A stretch of DNA of 64,000 nt from Flavobacterium commune (GCF_001857965.1 NZ_CP017774.1:1922001-1986000); one strand, 5' to 3'. Counted from the first letter of the stretch, positions 7,688 through 20,000 are shown. The notes: a model not told the origin generated them from the sequence alone. Translations and numbers: made by a program.

Positions 7688-8566
7688 ATGAAAGCACAAA
7701 ATAAATTAGCCCGTAAAAAGAGAATTAGCCAAAACATTGCTTTTGGAATCTTTACAGCAATAAGTTATGCTATTGTAGCCCTTTTATTTGTTATTCTGGC
7801 ATTTATTGTGGTCAAAGGAATCGGCGTAATTAGTTGGGAATTCATTACAGCAATGCCAAGTAACGGAATGACCGAAGGCGGAATTTTTCCAGCCATCATA
7901 GGTACGCTTTGTTTGGTTTTGGCAAGTATGATTTTTGCTTTTCCGGTGGGTGTTTTTGCTGCAATTTACATGAACGAATATGTAAAAGACGGTTGGGTTA
8001 AAAAGATAATCAAACAGATGACAAATAATCTGGCGGGAGTTCCATCGATTGTTTTTGGATTATTTGGGATGTCGTTGTTTGTCAATAAACTGGGTTTTGG
8101 CGATTCAATTTTAGCCGGTGGATTAACTCTGGGATTATTAGTACTTCCTGTTGTTATCAGAACAACTGAAGAATCTTTAAAAGCTGTTGATTCTACTTTC
8201 AGGCAGGCCAGTTTAGGTTTGGGAGCTTCTAAATGGCAAACAACAAGCAAAGTAGTTTTGCCAATCGCTTTTCCAAATATCATTACCGGTTTGATTCTTT
8301 CCATCGGAAGGGTTTCCGGCGAAACAGCTCCTATTTTATTTACTGTAGCCGCTTATTTTTTGCCTAAATTACCTTCGTCTATTTTTGATCAGGCTATGGC
8401 TTTGCCGTATCATTTATATGTAATTGCAACCAGTGGAACTAATATTGAGAAATCGAGAGCAATGGCTTATGGAACGGCACTTATTTTAATTATAATTGTA
8501 TTAATCTCTAATTTATTGGCGAATGCACTTCGTAAATATTACGGGAAAAAAGTAAAAATGAATTAA
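7688..8566 (+). CDS. pstA: Phosphate ABC transporter permease PstA
   Basis: 292 residues, the usual PstA length. About six transmembrane helices, the first at residues 20-45 ([21 protein letters not shown]). The periplasmic motif [19 protein letters not shown] and the cytoplasmic coupling loop [19 protein letters not shown] are typical of PstA, as is [13 protein letters not shown]. It starts 2 nt after pstC, so the two permeases are translated from one message, and pstB follows after 43 nt. With PstC it forms the membrane channel for phosphate import. No oddities. Confidence 0.95.
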   Translation: MKAQNKLARKKRISQNIAFGIFTAISYAIVALLFVILAFIVVKGIGVISWEFITAMPSNGMTEGGIFPAIIGTLCLVLASMIFAFPVGVFAAIYMNEYVKDGWVKKIIKQMTNNLAGVPSIVFGLFGMSLFVNKLGFGDSILAGGLTLGLLVLPVVIRTTEESLKAVDSTFRQASLGLGASKWQTTSKVVLPIAFPNIITGLILSIGRVSGETAPILFTVAAYFLPKLPSSIFDQAMALPYHLYVIATSGTNIEKSRAMAYGTALILIIIVLISNLLANALRKYYGKKVKMN

Positions 8567-8609
8567 TGCCATTAAAGTTGGTTTATTAAGTAAAAGTAAA
8601 AAGTATAAC

Positions 8610-9362
8610 ATGCACAAAATAGAATCCAGAAACGTAAATTTTTTTTACGGAGAAACCCAGGCCTTACACGACATTTCGTTATCGATGAAGGAGAATACCG
8701 TTACGGCACTTATTGGGCCATCAGGTTGTGGGAAGTCAACTTATTTGCGTTTATTGAATCGAATGAATGATTTGATTGATAACACCCGAATGGAAGGAAG
8801 TATTTTAATTGATCAAAAGGATATTTATCAAAAGAATACTAATGTTGATGATTTGAGAAAGAATGTGGGAATGGTGTTCCAGAAACCTAATCCTTTTCCT
8901 AAAACAATCTATGAAAATGTGGCCTATGGTTTGAGAGTGAACGGAGTTGAGGATAAACATTTAATCGAAGAAAGAGTGATTACTTCCATTGAGCAGGTGG
9001 CACTCTGGGATGAGGTAAAAGACAAGTTAAAAAAATCGGCATTTGAATTATCCGGTGGACAACAACAGCGTTTGTGTATTGCCCGTGCTCTGGCTATACA
9101 GCCTTCGGTTTTATTGATGGATGAGCCTACTTCGGCATTAGATCCTATTTCGACTTCAAAAATTGAAGAATTAGTACACGAATTAAAAAAGCAATATACT
9201 ATTGTTATTGTGACGCATAATATGCAGCAGGCAGCGCGTGTGAGCGACAATACGGCTTTTTTCTATATGGGAAAATTGATTGAATGTGATAAGACAAAAA
9301 CGATTTTTACCAAACCGGCAATACAGCAAACTGAGGATTATATAACAGGAAGATTTGGCTGA
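8610..9362 (+). CDS. pstB: Phosphate ABC transporter ATP-binding protein PstB
   Basis: 250 residues. Walker [10 protein letters not shown] (about residue 37), Q-loop [13 protein letters not shown] (the NPFPKT stretch is characteristic of PstB), signature [15 protein letters not shown], Walker [13 protein letters not shown], and switch His in IVTHNMQQA. It powers phosphate import through PstC/PstA at the cytoplasmic face. It belongs to the pstCAB-phoU run, 43 nt after pstA and 44 nt before phoU. Length and motifs are complete. Confidence 0.97.
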   Translation: MHKIESRNVNFFYGETQALHDISLSMKENTVTALIGPSGCGKSTYLRLLNRMNDLIDNTRMEGSILIDQKDIYQKNTNVDDLRKNVGMVFQKPNPFPKTIYENVAYGLRVNGVEDKHLIEERVITSIEQVALWDEVKDKLKKSAFELSGGQQQRLCIARALAIQPSVLLMDEPTSALDPISTSKIEELVHELKKQYTIVIVTHNMQQAARVSDNTAFFYMGKLIECDKTKTIFTKPAIQQTEDYITGRFG

Positions 9363-9406
9363 TATTTGTTCCCAATTTGTAATCGGATAACTTTAAAATT
9401 AAAAAA

Positions 9407-10078
9407 ATGGCATCACACTTCGAAATAGAATTAGATAAACTTAAAAACGTAATAATCAAGATAGGTACTCTTGCCGAAAATCAATTAATTGAAGCGGTAA
9501 AAGCACTGCTTTCAGAGCCTATGGCAGAGAAGAAAGAGGTGAAAAAAACCGAAGAAAAAATAGATAGATTAGATGTGAAAATCGATGAGATTTGTCAAAC
9601 TATTTTTGCCTTGCAACAGCCTGTAGCTTCCGATTTGCGGTTTATCATGGCTTCGATGCAAATCAGTAATGAGATTGAAAGAATTGGCGATTTGGCAATG
9701 AGTGTTATCAAAAATTCGAAAAACATTAAAGACAAGCACGATTTAATCGTAAAATTCAATGTAGCCGAATTGGCAAAACAAGTTGAGGAAATCACGGTAA
9801 AAATGAATCAGTGTTTCTTAGATAGAAGCGAAACCACTATTGGAGAAATTTTTGTACTCAATAACAGTATTAAAAAAGGAACGGATGATATGATTCATAG
9901 CTTGATGAACGAAATGAAATCGAACTCTAAGGCTGTAGTTTCAGGAATGAATCTGGTTATGGTTTTAAAACATTTAGAACGCGTTTCAGAACATTGTACT
10001 AATATTGCCGAGCACGTCCATTTTATGATTAAAGCCAAGATTATCAAACATGAAAAGTTTGATGATAAGCAACAGTAA
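9407..10078 (+). CDS. phoU: Phosphate transport system regulator PhoU
   Basis: 223 residues, all-helical, with two PhoU repeats (about residues 15-100 and 120-205). The family motifs LDVKIDEICQTIFALQQPVASDLRFIMASMQISNEIERIGDLA and LERVSEHCTNIAEHV include the metal-binding E.ERIGD and E.. acidic residues. PhoU acts in the cytoplasm between PstB and PhoR to switch off the Pho response when phosphate is plentiful. It ends the pst operon, followed 18 nt later by a strong terminator. Identification is firm. Confidence 0.95.
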   Translation: MASHFEIELDKLKNVIIKIGTLAENQLIEAVKALLSEPMAEKKEVKKTEEKIDRLDVKIDEICQTIFALQQPVASDLRFIMASMQISNEIERIGDLAMSVIKNSKNIKDKHDLIVKFNVAELAKQVEEITVKMNQCFLDRSETTIGEIFVLNNSIKKGTDDMIHSLMNEMKSNSKAVVSGMNLVMVLKHLERVSEHCTNIAEHVHFMIKAKIIKHEKFDDKQQ

Positions 10079-10096
10079 TCGAATATTTTAATGAAA

Positions 10097-10137
10097 AAAA
10101 AGCTGGTTTTTTTGCAATAAAAGAGCCGGCTTTTTTT
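10097..10137 (+). terminator. Terminator after phoU
   Basis: Stem aaaaagctgg (10097-10106) pairs with ccggcttttt (10126-10135), with one G-T wobble, then a T tract. Confidence 0.8.
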
Positions 10138-10297
10138 GTGCCTTTTAGTTTTGAAAACAATTAATCCGGTAAGACAATTTAAGTACGACTGTTTTTTTCT
10201 TTGTATTTTATAAAATATTTTAAATTTCAATAGCGGGTAATGAATATATTTTTTAAATTGACTTAATAAAAATAACGAGATATAATACTAAAGATAT

Positions 10298-11503
10298 ATG
10301 ATTAAACCAGATACGTTTGTATGGGAAAATGAGAGGTTAAAAGACTTAGATTCTTATGCTATTATAGATACTCTGCCTGAAGATGAGTACGATGAGTTAA
10401 CTTATTTAGCATCTCAAATATGTGGTACTCCAATTTCACTGATTAGTCTTTTAGACAATAAAAGACAGTGGTTTAAATCACATTATGGTACCGATGTTAT
10501 GGAAACTTCTAAGGAAATTGCTTTTTGTGCCCATGCAATACTCAATCCTGATGAAGTATTTATTGTTCAGGATGCCAGAAATGATCATCGCTTCTATGAT
10601 AATCCTCTTGTAATTGAGGAACCTAATGTTGTTTTTTATGCAGGAGCTCCGTTGGTTAGTCAAAATGGTTTACCCCTTGGGACTTTATGTGTTATTGATA
10701 ATAAACCTAATGAATTAAGTGAGAATCAGATAAAATCCTTGAAAGCACTTTCGAATCAGGCAATGAAGTTGTTAGAGTTGAGAAAGAAAAAAAAACAACT
10801 CGAAAAAAATTTATTCGAATTTGAAAACAAAAACAAAGAATTAGAGCGCTTTGCTTATATAGCAGCTCACGATTTAAAATCACCATTAGGGAATATTAAT
10901 GCTTTGACAGATTTTTTTATAGAACATTATTGTGAAGATTTAGAAGAAGAGGCGTCCGAAATTATAGCGTTAATTCATCAGTCTTCGGCTAAATTAAGAG
11001 GACTTATTGATGAATTATTAGAGTATAGTAAATACGATAAAATTATTGAGCAAGAGAAAGCTGAAATCGATTTACAAATACTAAAGAAAGAAATTTTAGG
11101 ACTATTTAGTTTTAATAATAAATATGATATTAGTTTAAAATCGAATGTTTCTAAATTGATTATCAATAAGGTAGCCTTAGAGCAAATTTTAATTAATCTT
11201 ATTTCTAATGCCATCAAATACAATGACAAAGAAATAGCTCAAATTGAAATTATGGTAAATGAAGAAGATTTACAATATCGAATTTCGGTAACAGATAATG
11301 GTCCCGGCATATCAAAAGAAAATCAGCATAAAATTTTTGAAATTTTTGAAGTTTTGGATACCTGTGACCATAATGGAGAAACAGGAAACGGAATTGGTCT
11401 TGCAACAGTAAAAAAATTAGTACTGGCCTTAGGTGGTACTATTGATGTTGAATCTGAAGTAGGAAAGTTTACGAGATTTAATTTTACGATAGAAAAATTT
11501 TGA
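10298..11503 (+). CDS. Cytoplasmic GAF-domain sensor histidine kinase
   Basis: 401 residues without signal peptide or membrane segments. A GAF domain occupies about residues 25-160 (CGTPISLISLLDNKRQWFKSH, FCAHAIL, VVFYAGAPLV, LGTLCVID). A short coiled stretch (about 160-183) leads to HisKA with His191 in AYIAAHDLKSPLGN. The HATPase domain has N box LINLISNAIKYND, G1 VTDNGPGIS and G2 GNGIGLATVKK. The N-terminal GAF form resembles those of many flavobacterial kinases whose signal is unknown. No response regulator is encoded with it on the same strand; the nearest, at 11559-12197, is convergent. Not obviously part of the Pho system. Confidence 0.85.
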   Translation: MIKPDTFVWENERLKDLDSYAIIDTLPEDEYDELTYLASQICGTPISLISLLDNKRQWFKSHYGTDVMETSKEIAFCAHAILNPDEVFIVQDARNDHRFYDNPLVIEEPNVVFYAGAPLVSQNGLPLGTLCVIDNKPNELSENQIKSLKALSNQAMKLLELRKKKKQLEKNLFEFENKNKELERFAYIAAHDLKSPLGNINALTDFFIEHYCEDLEEEASEIIALIHQSSAKLRGLIDELLEYSKYDKIIEQEKAEIDLQILKKEILGLFSFNNKYDISLKSNVSKLIINKVALEQILINLISNAIKYNDKEIAQIEIMVNEEDLQYRISVTDNGPGISKENQHKIFEIFEVLDTCDHNGETGNGIGLATVKKLVLALGGTIDVESEVGKFTRFNFTIEKF

Positions 11504-11520
11504 AAAGTTATGTTGAAATA

Positions 11521-11550
11521 TTTTTGAGCTTTTTTTAAAAAGCTCAAAAA
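11521..11550. terminator. Bidirectional terminator between convergent kinase and regulator genes
   Basis: Stem tttttgagcttttt (11521-11534) pairs with aaaaagctcaaaaa (11537-11550) around a 2-nt centre. T-rich ends on both strands suit both flanking genes. Confidence 0.75.
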
Positions 11551-11558
11551 TATTTTTA

Positions 11559-12197
11559 TCAGATATTTATTCCGTTGGTTTTGTTGAAAAGACCAATGAG
11601 TTCAACTATGTTTTTGATGTTGAGTTTGTTGAATATTTTGTTTTTATGAGTGCTTACTGTAGTGAGTTGAATACTCAGTTTGTTGGCAATTTCAATGTTT
11701 CCGTCGCCTTTGACTAATAACTCCGAAATTTCTCTTTCTCGTTTGGAGAGCTTTTCTAATGGGTCATTACTGGTTTTATTTGTAGAAGCTTTTACCAGTT
11801 CGTTTACAATATTTGGAGTTAAATAATTTCCTGTTTTTAAGATTGTGTCAATAGCATTAACAAGCATTTTTTTGTCACTTAATTTATTGAGATAACCATT
11901 GGCTCCGGCAATAATATAAGGGCAGGCATGGGTTTCTTCTTCATAAACAGAAAAAATGAGTATTTTGACATCAGGTTGAATGTTTTTGATTTCTTCTATC
12001 ATAGCGGTATTTCTGCCCCCGGGAATATTGATGTCCAGTATGATTAAATCTATTTTTTTCTTTTTTAAAAAATCTAATGTTCCGCTGTAATTGTCTTTGG
12101 TTGAAATAGCAACGTTTTTAATTTTTTCTTCTAAAATTATGGAAACACCTGTTCTTACAACTAGATGGTCGTCAACGATAAGGATTTCTTTTTGCAT
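11559..12197 (-). CDS. LuxR/NarL-family response regulator
   Basis: 212 residues. The receiver domain (about 1-120) has IVDDH at residue 7, phosphoacceptor Asp in LIILDINIPGG and Lys in YLNKLSDKK. The C-terminal LuxR-type helix-turn-helix (about 148-205) reads LSKREREISELLVKGDGNIEIANKLSIQLTTVSTHKNKIF. It is encoded 15 nt downstream of the membrane kinase at 12213-13676, so the two form a two-component pair. That operon is divergent from the giant secreted protein at 14036, which makes this gene a candidate target. The family is clear; the signal is not. Confidence 0.88.
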   Translation of the reverse strand: MQKEILIVDDHLVVRTGVSIILEEKIKNVAISTKDNYSGTLDFLKKKKIDLIILDINIPGGRNTAMIEEIKNIQPDVKILIFSVYEEETHACPYIIAGANGYLNKLSDKKMLVNAIDTILKTGNYLTPNIVNELVKASTNKTSNDPLEKLSKREREISELLVKGDGNIEIANKLSIQLTTVSTHKNKIFNKLNIKNIVELIGLFNKTNGINI

Positions 12198-12212
12198 GAT
12201 TGTATATTTAGA

Positions 12213-13676
12213 TTAAAAATTTTCTTTTAGATTAATGTCTATAGTTACTGTTGTTCCCTGGTTATTAGGATTTGAAAATGTGATATTCCCTTTTAGGATT
12301 ATTAGTAATTCGAGTACCAGATGTAAGCCTATTCCATAGGTGCTTAAAATTAGCTTTTCGGGGTCTCTGTTTTGGAATAATTTGGTGTAATAATCAATTA
12401 TATCCTGACTCATTCCGCTGCCTGTGTCTTTAATCCAATAGCTTATTTTTTCAGTATTTGCCTTTGCGCCAATTTCTATAATTCCCGATTGGGTGTTTTT
12501 TACAGCATTGTCTATCAAATTGTGGATGATTATCGAAATAATTCGGATGTTTATATTTGATTTTAGACTGTTCTTAGTATTATTTATAATTTGGGTATTG
12601 TTGTTTAAGGCAATTTCTTCAAAAAAAATCTTTTTGTTTTCAATTAATTCATGAACCGAATAATAGTTCTGATTGTAATCTTTGTCTTCGATGTATATTT
12701 TAGAATATTCAATCAGTGTTTTTGTAAAATTATAGAGTTGGGAGGATGATTTGTAGATAGAATCGGCATATTTATAGGTAATGGTATTTTTTGCTTTTTT
12801 AGTGCTGATGCTTAGGTGTTTGGCAATAAGCTGAATGTATTTTAGCGGACTTCTGATGTCGTGACTAATGGTTCCAATTATTTTTTTGTGTTGAATGATT
12901 TCGGTATGTAAGTCCTGCTTTGTTTTTTCTAAATCTTTAATAATGGCTTCCAGTTGCTCTTTTTGTTGTTTTAGTTCTTGTTTTGATTTTAATATCTTTT
13001 GGAGCATAGTGCTGTAGTAAATGCTTATGGAACCTATAATTACACATATAAAAAAGATGTTAGTCAACAAAAGGTAATAGTTTGTTTTACGTGTTCCGTC
13101 CCCCAAAAGAGTAGAAAAGCGTTCTTCACTAAGTCCTATTTTTTTATTCAAATCGTCCAGTTGCAGTAGTGTTTTAATCTTGGCATTGTGGTCTAATTCA
13201 TTATTATCTATTTTTTGCTTTACCTTAAGTCCTAATTTATTGAGCTCGGTGTTTAACGAATCGCCCACTTTCCACTCGGCAATGGCATTTTTTAAAAACC
13301 AGATACTTTTAAAATTATTAAAGAGCCAAATCATATCGTTTAAGTCTTCTTCATGATTTTTACCTTCTCTAAAGCCTTGTTTGATGGTTTCAGAATCTAA
13401 TTTATTAATGAGTGCTATTCGGGCTTTTTTATCACCTAAAGGAATACTGATATTGGATTTGAACTTCATCCAATATTCTTCTTTGTTTGTATAAAGATAG
13501 TTTATCAAATTGCGGGTTGCCACATTGTGTCCTTTTGAATAGCGGGATTCTCCATTTACATAAGCTCTGGTTGCTGATAAAGTTTTTATGGTGTAAAAAT
13601 TAATCACTATTAACATAGAACATGCGGTTAATATAAGAACTAAAAAAGTGATAGTATTTCTTTTGGCTTGTTTCAA
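12213..13676 (-). CDS. Membrane sensor histidine kinase
   Basis: 487 residues. Two transmembrane helices, about residues 9-30 and 203-225, enclose a helical periplasmic region of about 170 residues rich in charged residues, with no domain I recognise. A coiled coil follows (about 232-265), then HisKA with its His in IIGTISHDIRSPLKYI, and HATPase with N box IIHNLIDNAVKN, G1 IKDTGSGMS and G2 TYGIGLHLVLELL. The start is a TTG at 13676 (MKQAKRN, basic residues before helix 1); no ATG lies between it and the helix, the next in-frame Met being inside the membrane segment. Paired with the LuxR-type regulator 15 nt downstream. Confidence 0.85.
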   Translation of the reverse strand: MKQAKRNTITFLVLILTACSMLIVINFYTIKTLSATRAYVNGESRYSKGHNVATRNLINYLYTNKEEYWMKFKSNISIPLGDKKARIALINKLDSETIKQGFREGKNHEEDLNDMIWLFNNFKSIWFLKNAIAEWKVGDSLNTELNKLGLKVKQKIDNNELDHNAKIKTLLQLDDLNKKIGLSEERFSTLLGDGTRKTNYYLLLTNIFFICVIIGSISIYYSTMLQKILKSKQELKQQKEQLEAIIKDLEKTKQDLHTEIIQHKKIIGTISHDIRSPLKYIQLIAKHLSISTKKAKNTITYKYADSIYKSSSQLYNFTKTLIEYSKIYIEDKDYNQNYYSVHELIENKKIFFEEIALNNNTQIINNTKNSLKSNINIRIISIIIHNLIDNAVKNTQSGIIEIGAKANTEKISYWIKDTGSGMSQDIIDYYTKLFQNRDPEKLILSTYGIGLHLVLELLIILKGNITFSNPNNQGTTVTIDINLKENF

Positions 13677-14035
13677 ATCTTAACTATTGAGGTTTGTATG
13701 TTATTTTTTTGTTGCTATTTGAGAATGGCTAAGACGTTGAAGATGATTTTTATCTTAATTAGATTATCGTGTACTACAAATATATCAAATATGCTGCTGT
13801 TATTTTTGTAAGAATAAATCGGTTTTGGTATAGAATTTTATCAATTTTTTTGTAGTTTTTATTTTACTTATAAATCGTTTTATATCAGCGTATATTCTCA
13901 CAATTTACATAATCAATGCTTTATTTTTGTAAATAAATCGTTACTGCTATTGGGTTTAACTCTTTTTTGAGTGTCAATTACTCAAAACTAAACCTATAAA
14001 ATATTGATTTAAATCAAATTCAAATTCTTTAGATT
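13677..14035. promoter_or_regulatory. Divergent control region between the kinase and the giant secreted protein
   Basis: A 359-nt gene-free stretch, very AT-rich. TATTTTTG at 13801-13808 and 13922-13929 fits the -7 consensus on the plus strand, the second lying 107 nt before the ATG at 14036. ATAAATCG occurs three times in direct orientation (13814, 13870, 13933), each followed within 2 nt by TT. These could be regulator-binding sites; this is inference. Confidence 0.4.
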
Positions 14036-17000
14036 ATGAGAAATAATTACCTTGATTTATTTAATAAGAATGTTATTAAAAATACGCTACTCAGAAACAT
14101 ACAGCATCAGTTGTTTTTGTTTATAGGTTTATTTATAGTGTCTTTTAATTCTTTTGGACAATGTAATGTAGCAACTCCAACTCCTTTTGTATCGGCTAAT
14201 TTTGATGATTTATCAGTAAGTACTAATACCAGTGGAGGATGTATTTCGCTTTTAGGATGCGGGATATTTAATGAAAGCCGCTTAATCAATGCCAGTTTGA
14301 CCGATTTTGCTACGGCAAGTTTTGGAGTGCTAAGTATTGGTACCAATCATTCGTTGCGTGTAACTGATGGGAATTCAACTTTTGCAGCGGGTACTTTTGC
14401 CGGATTTAAGATAGCTCCTGCCGGAGGACTGCTTAGTTTGGATTTATTAAACGGAATAAGGATACGAACTTATAACGATGGTGTTTTAAGAGAAACAATG
14501 TCGGGAGCTTCTTTATTGGGATTAACATTGCTTTCCAGTCCAACTGATTATATTGTTGGGTTTAATACTGCTCTAACATTTGATGCTGTCGAAATAGTAT
14601 TAGATGGAGGAGTGTCTTTATTAAGTTCTACTGATATTTACCATGCAGTAATAAGGGAATATTGCGCCGGACCTGCCTTAGACTGTAATACAGTTACTAA
14701 ACTAAGTTTGCCTACTCATCCGGTTGCTATTAGTCAGGCTAATACAGGAATGTCAGGAGTAAGCGTGGGCAGTGTTACCGATGTTGAAAATGCAATTAGT
14801 GCCAGTGATACTGATTATGCAACTATTAACTTAACTGTTGGTTTGCTGGCTTCAGGAAGTATAGCCATAAAAGAGATGATTACTGATTATCCTGCCGGAA
14901 CTTATGCCGGTGTTGAAATTGAGAATTTGAATCTTTTAAGTATAGCTGCTTTAGGAAATGTTGTGGTTTCGACTTATTTGGACGGAGTACTTCGGGAACA
15001 ATTTTCAGGGACTAATTTGGTTGCTAATGCTTCATTGCTTGCTTCGGGAGGACGTTTTAAACTGGGATTTGTTGCGAATCAGTCATTTGATGAAGTAAAA
15101 CTGTCCGTTAATCAGACAATAGGTTTAAATCTGGGGACTACCAGAGTATATGGAGCAGTTTTTCAGAGATTCTGTGCAGGACCTGAGCTCACTTGTAATA
15201 TGCAAACAGTAATGAACACACCGGCATATCCGGTATATATTAATAATGTCAATTCGGGAATTAATGGTTTAGTGTGTGCATTGTGTACGGTAACTAATCA
15301 GGATAATTTAATAGATGCTGACCTTAGTAATTATGCCAGTGTCAATTTATCTGTAGGGGTAGGAACAACAGGAAGTCTGTCTGTAAAAGACCAAATAACT
15401 AATTATCCTGCAGGAACATTTGCCGGTTATACTATAGAAAATCCAGCCTTGCTTAATGTTGATGCTTTAGGAGCTGTAAGGGTAACTACTTATTTAGATG
15501 GTGTTCAACAGGAATCAAAATCGGGTAATGGACCATTAGTTGCTGTTGGAACTGATTTGTTAGTTGGAACAGGAAAACAGACGATAGGTTTTGTTGCTAC
15601 ATTGCTTTTTGATGAGGTTCGAATTACATTTCAAAATCTGGTTGCAGTAAATCTTGGAGAAGTTAAAGTATATAGTGCGGTTTTTCAAAGATTATGTAAT
15701 CCAATAGTTGAATGTAATCAAAATTATCTTTGGACAAATCCGGCTTTTCCGGTAACAATAAATGGAGATAATACCGGTATTGAGGGCGTGGCCTGTGTGG
15801 CCTGTGCAGTAAATGATACCGATAATTTATTAACAGCTGACGAAACTGATTTTGCCAATATTACTTTGATTGCAGGAGTAGTAGGCTCGGGTTCTGTAGC
15901 GGTAAAAGATCATTTGTTTACTTATCCTAAAGGAACTTTTGCAGGTTTTGTTATTAGAGATTTAGGAACATTAGCACAGGTAAATTTATTGCAATCGATG
16001 ACAATAAGCACCTATAACAATGGCATTTTGCAAGAAGCAAGATCAGCAGCTCAGTTAATCGATTTATCTCTTTTAGGAATTGATGTTTTAGGATCTACTC
16101 CGGGAGTTTATAATGTTGGTTTCAAAACTAATTTAGCCTTTGACGAAATTAAATTGACTTTAAATTCTGTAGCAAGTGTCATCAATTCTATAAATGTATA
16201 TGGAGCATTTGTAAATACTTCAGAAAGTGATGATGAAGGTAGTGGAAATTTGTCTTGTAATTCTTCATCCATTTCAGTAACAAAAGACGGGACTTATGTA
16301 GATGCTAACAATGACGGAATTGTAAATGCCGGTGATAGAGTGGATTATGCTTTTGATGTAAGAAATACAGGTAGTAAAACTTTAACTAATGTAACTGTAA
16401 CGGATAATAATGCCACAGTAAGCGGAAGTCCAATAGCTACTTTAGCTCCGGCTGGAAATGATACAGCCTCATATACAGCGACTTATATGATAACTCAGGC
16501 TGATATTGATGCCGGAGTGGTTTATAATTTAGCAACGGTTACTGCCACAACTAATTTGGGTACAATTATTACTGCAACTTCAACTGATCCAACACCATGT
16601 ACAACTTGTCCGGTAAACCCAGCTTGTCCGGATTGTACGGCTACTCCAATAGCTCAAACGAATTCTATTGGCTTGGTGAAAACCGCAGTAGTAGGAGGAA
16701 CAGGAGTTTTAGGTGATGTTATTACTTATACTTTTGCTGTTACCAATACAGGAAATACTACTTTGACTAATGTTGTTGTGACTGATCCAATGGCAGGGTT
16801 AGTGATTTCAGGAAGTCCGATAGCCAGTTTAGCTCCGGGAGCAACTAATGCTACTGTTAAAGGGATTTATATTATTACTCAGGCTGATGTTAATGTAGGT
16901 ATGGTAACTAACTCAGCATTAGTAACAGCCAAAGATCCCCAGAATAATGATGTTACTGATATTTCGGGAACTACATTGGCTACGGATGATAGTACCGAAA

Positions 17001-20000
17001 CATCTGTAAGTCAGACTAATTCGATTGCTTTAGTTAAAACAGCAAGTGTTGTAGGCGCAGGAGGTTTAGGAGATACTGTTAATTACACTTTTGCAGTAAC
17101 CAATACAGGAACAACAACTTTGACTAATGTTGTTGTGACTGATCCAATGCCAGGATTAGTAATTTCAGGAAGTCCAATAGCCAGTTTAGCTCCAGGGGCT
17201 ACCGATATTAGTGTAACTGGAACTTACACCATTACGCAAGCAGATGTCGATGCAGGAATGGTAACTAATTCGGCTTTAGTAACTGCTAAAGATCCACAGA
17301 ATAATAATGTAACCGATGTTTCAGGAACAACAGTTACTACCGATGATAGTACCGAAACTCCGGTTGGGCAAAGATCAACAATTGCATTGGTTAAAACAGC
17401 AAATGTGGCAGCAGTTAGAGAATTTGGAGATACAATTACTTACACTTTTGCAGTAACCAATACAGGAACAACAACTTTAACTGATGTTGTAGTAACCGAT
17501 CCAATGCCAGGATTGCTGATTTCAGGAAGCCCTATTGCAAGTTTAGCACCTGGGGTTACTGATACAACTATAACAGGAACTTACACTATTACGCAAGCCG
17601 ATGTCGATGCAGGAAAAGTTGTTAACTCCGCTTTGGTAACTGCTAAGGATCCATTGGATAATGATGTAACGGATATTTCAGGGACTACAATAGGAACCAA
17701 TAATAGTACCGAAACTCCGGTTACACAAACTTCATCTATTACTTTAGTAAAAACCGCAGTAGTAGGAGGAACAGGAGTTTTAGGGGATGTTATTACTTAT
17801 ACATTTACAGTAAAAAATACAGGAACAACAACATTAAAGAATATTTTAGTGTCCGATCCGATGGTGGGTTTAAGTATAACAGGAAATCCAATAGCCAGTT
17901 TAGCTCCTGGAGCTACAAATACAAGTATTACAGGGACTTACACCATTACTCAAGCCGATATTGATGCCGGAAAAGTAAGCAACTCGGCTTTGGTAACAGC
18001 CAAGGATTCACAAAATAATAATGTAACGGATATTTCAGGAACTACAGAAACCACTAATGATACTACCGAAACTCCGCTTACCCAAAATCATGCTATTGCC
18101 TTGGTGAAAACTGCAGTAGTAGGAGGAACAGGAGTTTTAGGAAATGTTATCACTTATACATTTGCAGTAAGAAATACAGGAAATACTACTTTGACAAATG
18201 TTGTGGTTACTGACCCAATGGTTGGTTTAGTGATTTCAGGAAGTCCAATAGCCAGTTTAGCTCCTGGAGCTACCAATACAAGTATTACAGGAACTTACAC
18301 CATCACCCAAGCCGATATTGATGCCGGAAAAGTAAGCAACTCGGCTTTGGTAACCGCCAAGGATCCTCAAAATAATAATGTAACGGATATTTCAGGAACT
18401 ACAGAAACCACTAATGATAGTACCGAAACTCCGCTTACCCAAAATCATGCTATTGCCTTGGTGAAAACTGCAGTAGTAGGAGGAACAGGAGTTTTAGGGG
18501 ATGTTATTACTTATACATTTACAGTGAAAAATACAGGAACAACAACATTAAAGAATATTTTAGTGTCCGATCCGATGGTGGGTTTAAGTATAACAGGAAA
18601 TCCAATAGCCAGTTTAGCTCCTGGAGCTACCAATACAAGTATTACGGGAACTTACACTATCACCCAAGCCGATATTGATGCCGGAAAAGTAAGCAACTCG
18701 GCTTTAGTAACTGCTAAAGATCCACAGAATAATAATGTAACGGATATTTCAGGAACTACAGAAACCACTAATGATAGTACCGAAACTCCGCTTACCCAAA
18801 ATCATGCTATTGCCTTGGTGAAAACCGCAGTAGTAGGAGGAACAGGAGTTTTAGGAAATGTTATCACTTATACATTTGCAGTAAGAAATATAGGAAATAC
18901 TACTTTGACTAATGTTGTTGTGACTGATCCAATGCCAGGATTAGTAATTTCAGGAAGTCCAATAGCCAGTTTAGCTCCTGGAGCTACCAATACAAGTATT
19001 ACGGGAACTTACACCATCACTCAAGCCGATATTGATGCCGGAAAAGTAAGCAACTCGGCTTTAGTAACTGCTAAAGATCAACAGAATAATAATGTGACGG
19101 ATATTTCAGGAACTACAGAAACCACTAATGATACTACCGAAACTCCGCTTGCCCAAAATCATGCTATTGCCTTGGTGAAAACCGCAGTAGTAGGAGGAAC
19201 AGGAGTTTTAGGAAATGTTATCACTTATACATTTGCAGTAAGAAATACAGGAAATACTACTTTGACAAATGTTGTGGTTACTGACCCAATGGTTGGTCTA
19301 GTGATTTCAGGAAGTCCAATAGCCAGCTTAGCTCCTGGAGCTACCAATACAAGTATTACGGGAACTTACACCATCACTCAAGCCGATATTGATGCCGGAA
19401 AAGTAAGCAACTCGGCTTTGGTAACAGCCAAGGATCCACAAAATAATAATGTAACGGATATTTCAGGAACTACAGAAACTACTAATGATAGTACCGAAAC
19501 GCCGCTTACCCAAAATCATGCTATTGCCTTAGTGAAAACCGCAGTAGTAGGAGGAACAGGAGTTTTAGGAAATGTTATCACTTATACATTTGCAGTAAGA
19601 AATACAGGAAATACTACTTTGACAAATGTTGTGGTTACTGACCCAATGGTTGGTTTAGTGATTTCAGGAAGTCCAATAGCTAGTTTAGCTCCTGGGGCTA
19701 CGAATACAAGTATTACGGGGACTTACGCCATCACTCAAGCCGATATTGATGCCGGAAAAGTAAGCAACTCGGCTTTAGTAACTGCTAAAGATCCACAGAA
19801 TAATAATGTGACGGATATTTCAGGAACTACAGAAACCACTAATGATACTACCGAAACTCCGCTTGCCCAAAATCATGCTATTGCCTTGGTGAAAACCGCA
19901 GTAGTAGGAGGAACAGGAGTTTTAGGAAATGTTATCACTTATACATTTGCAGTAAGAAATACAGGAAATACTACTTTGACAAATGTTGTGGTTACTGACC

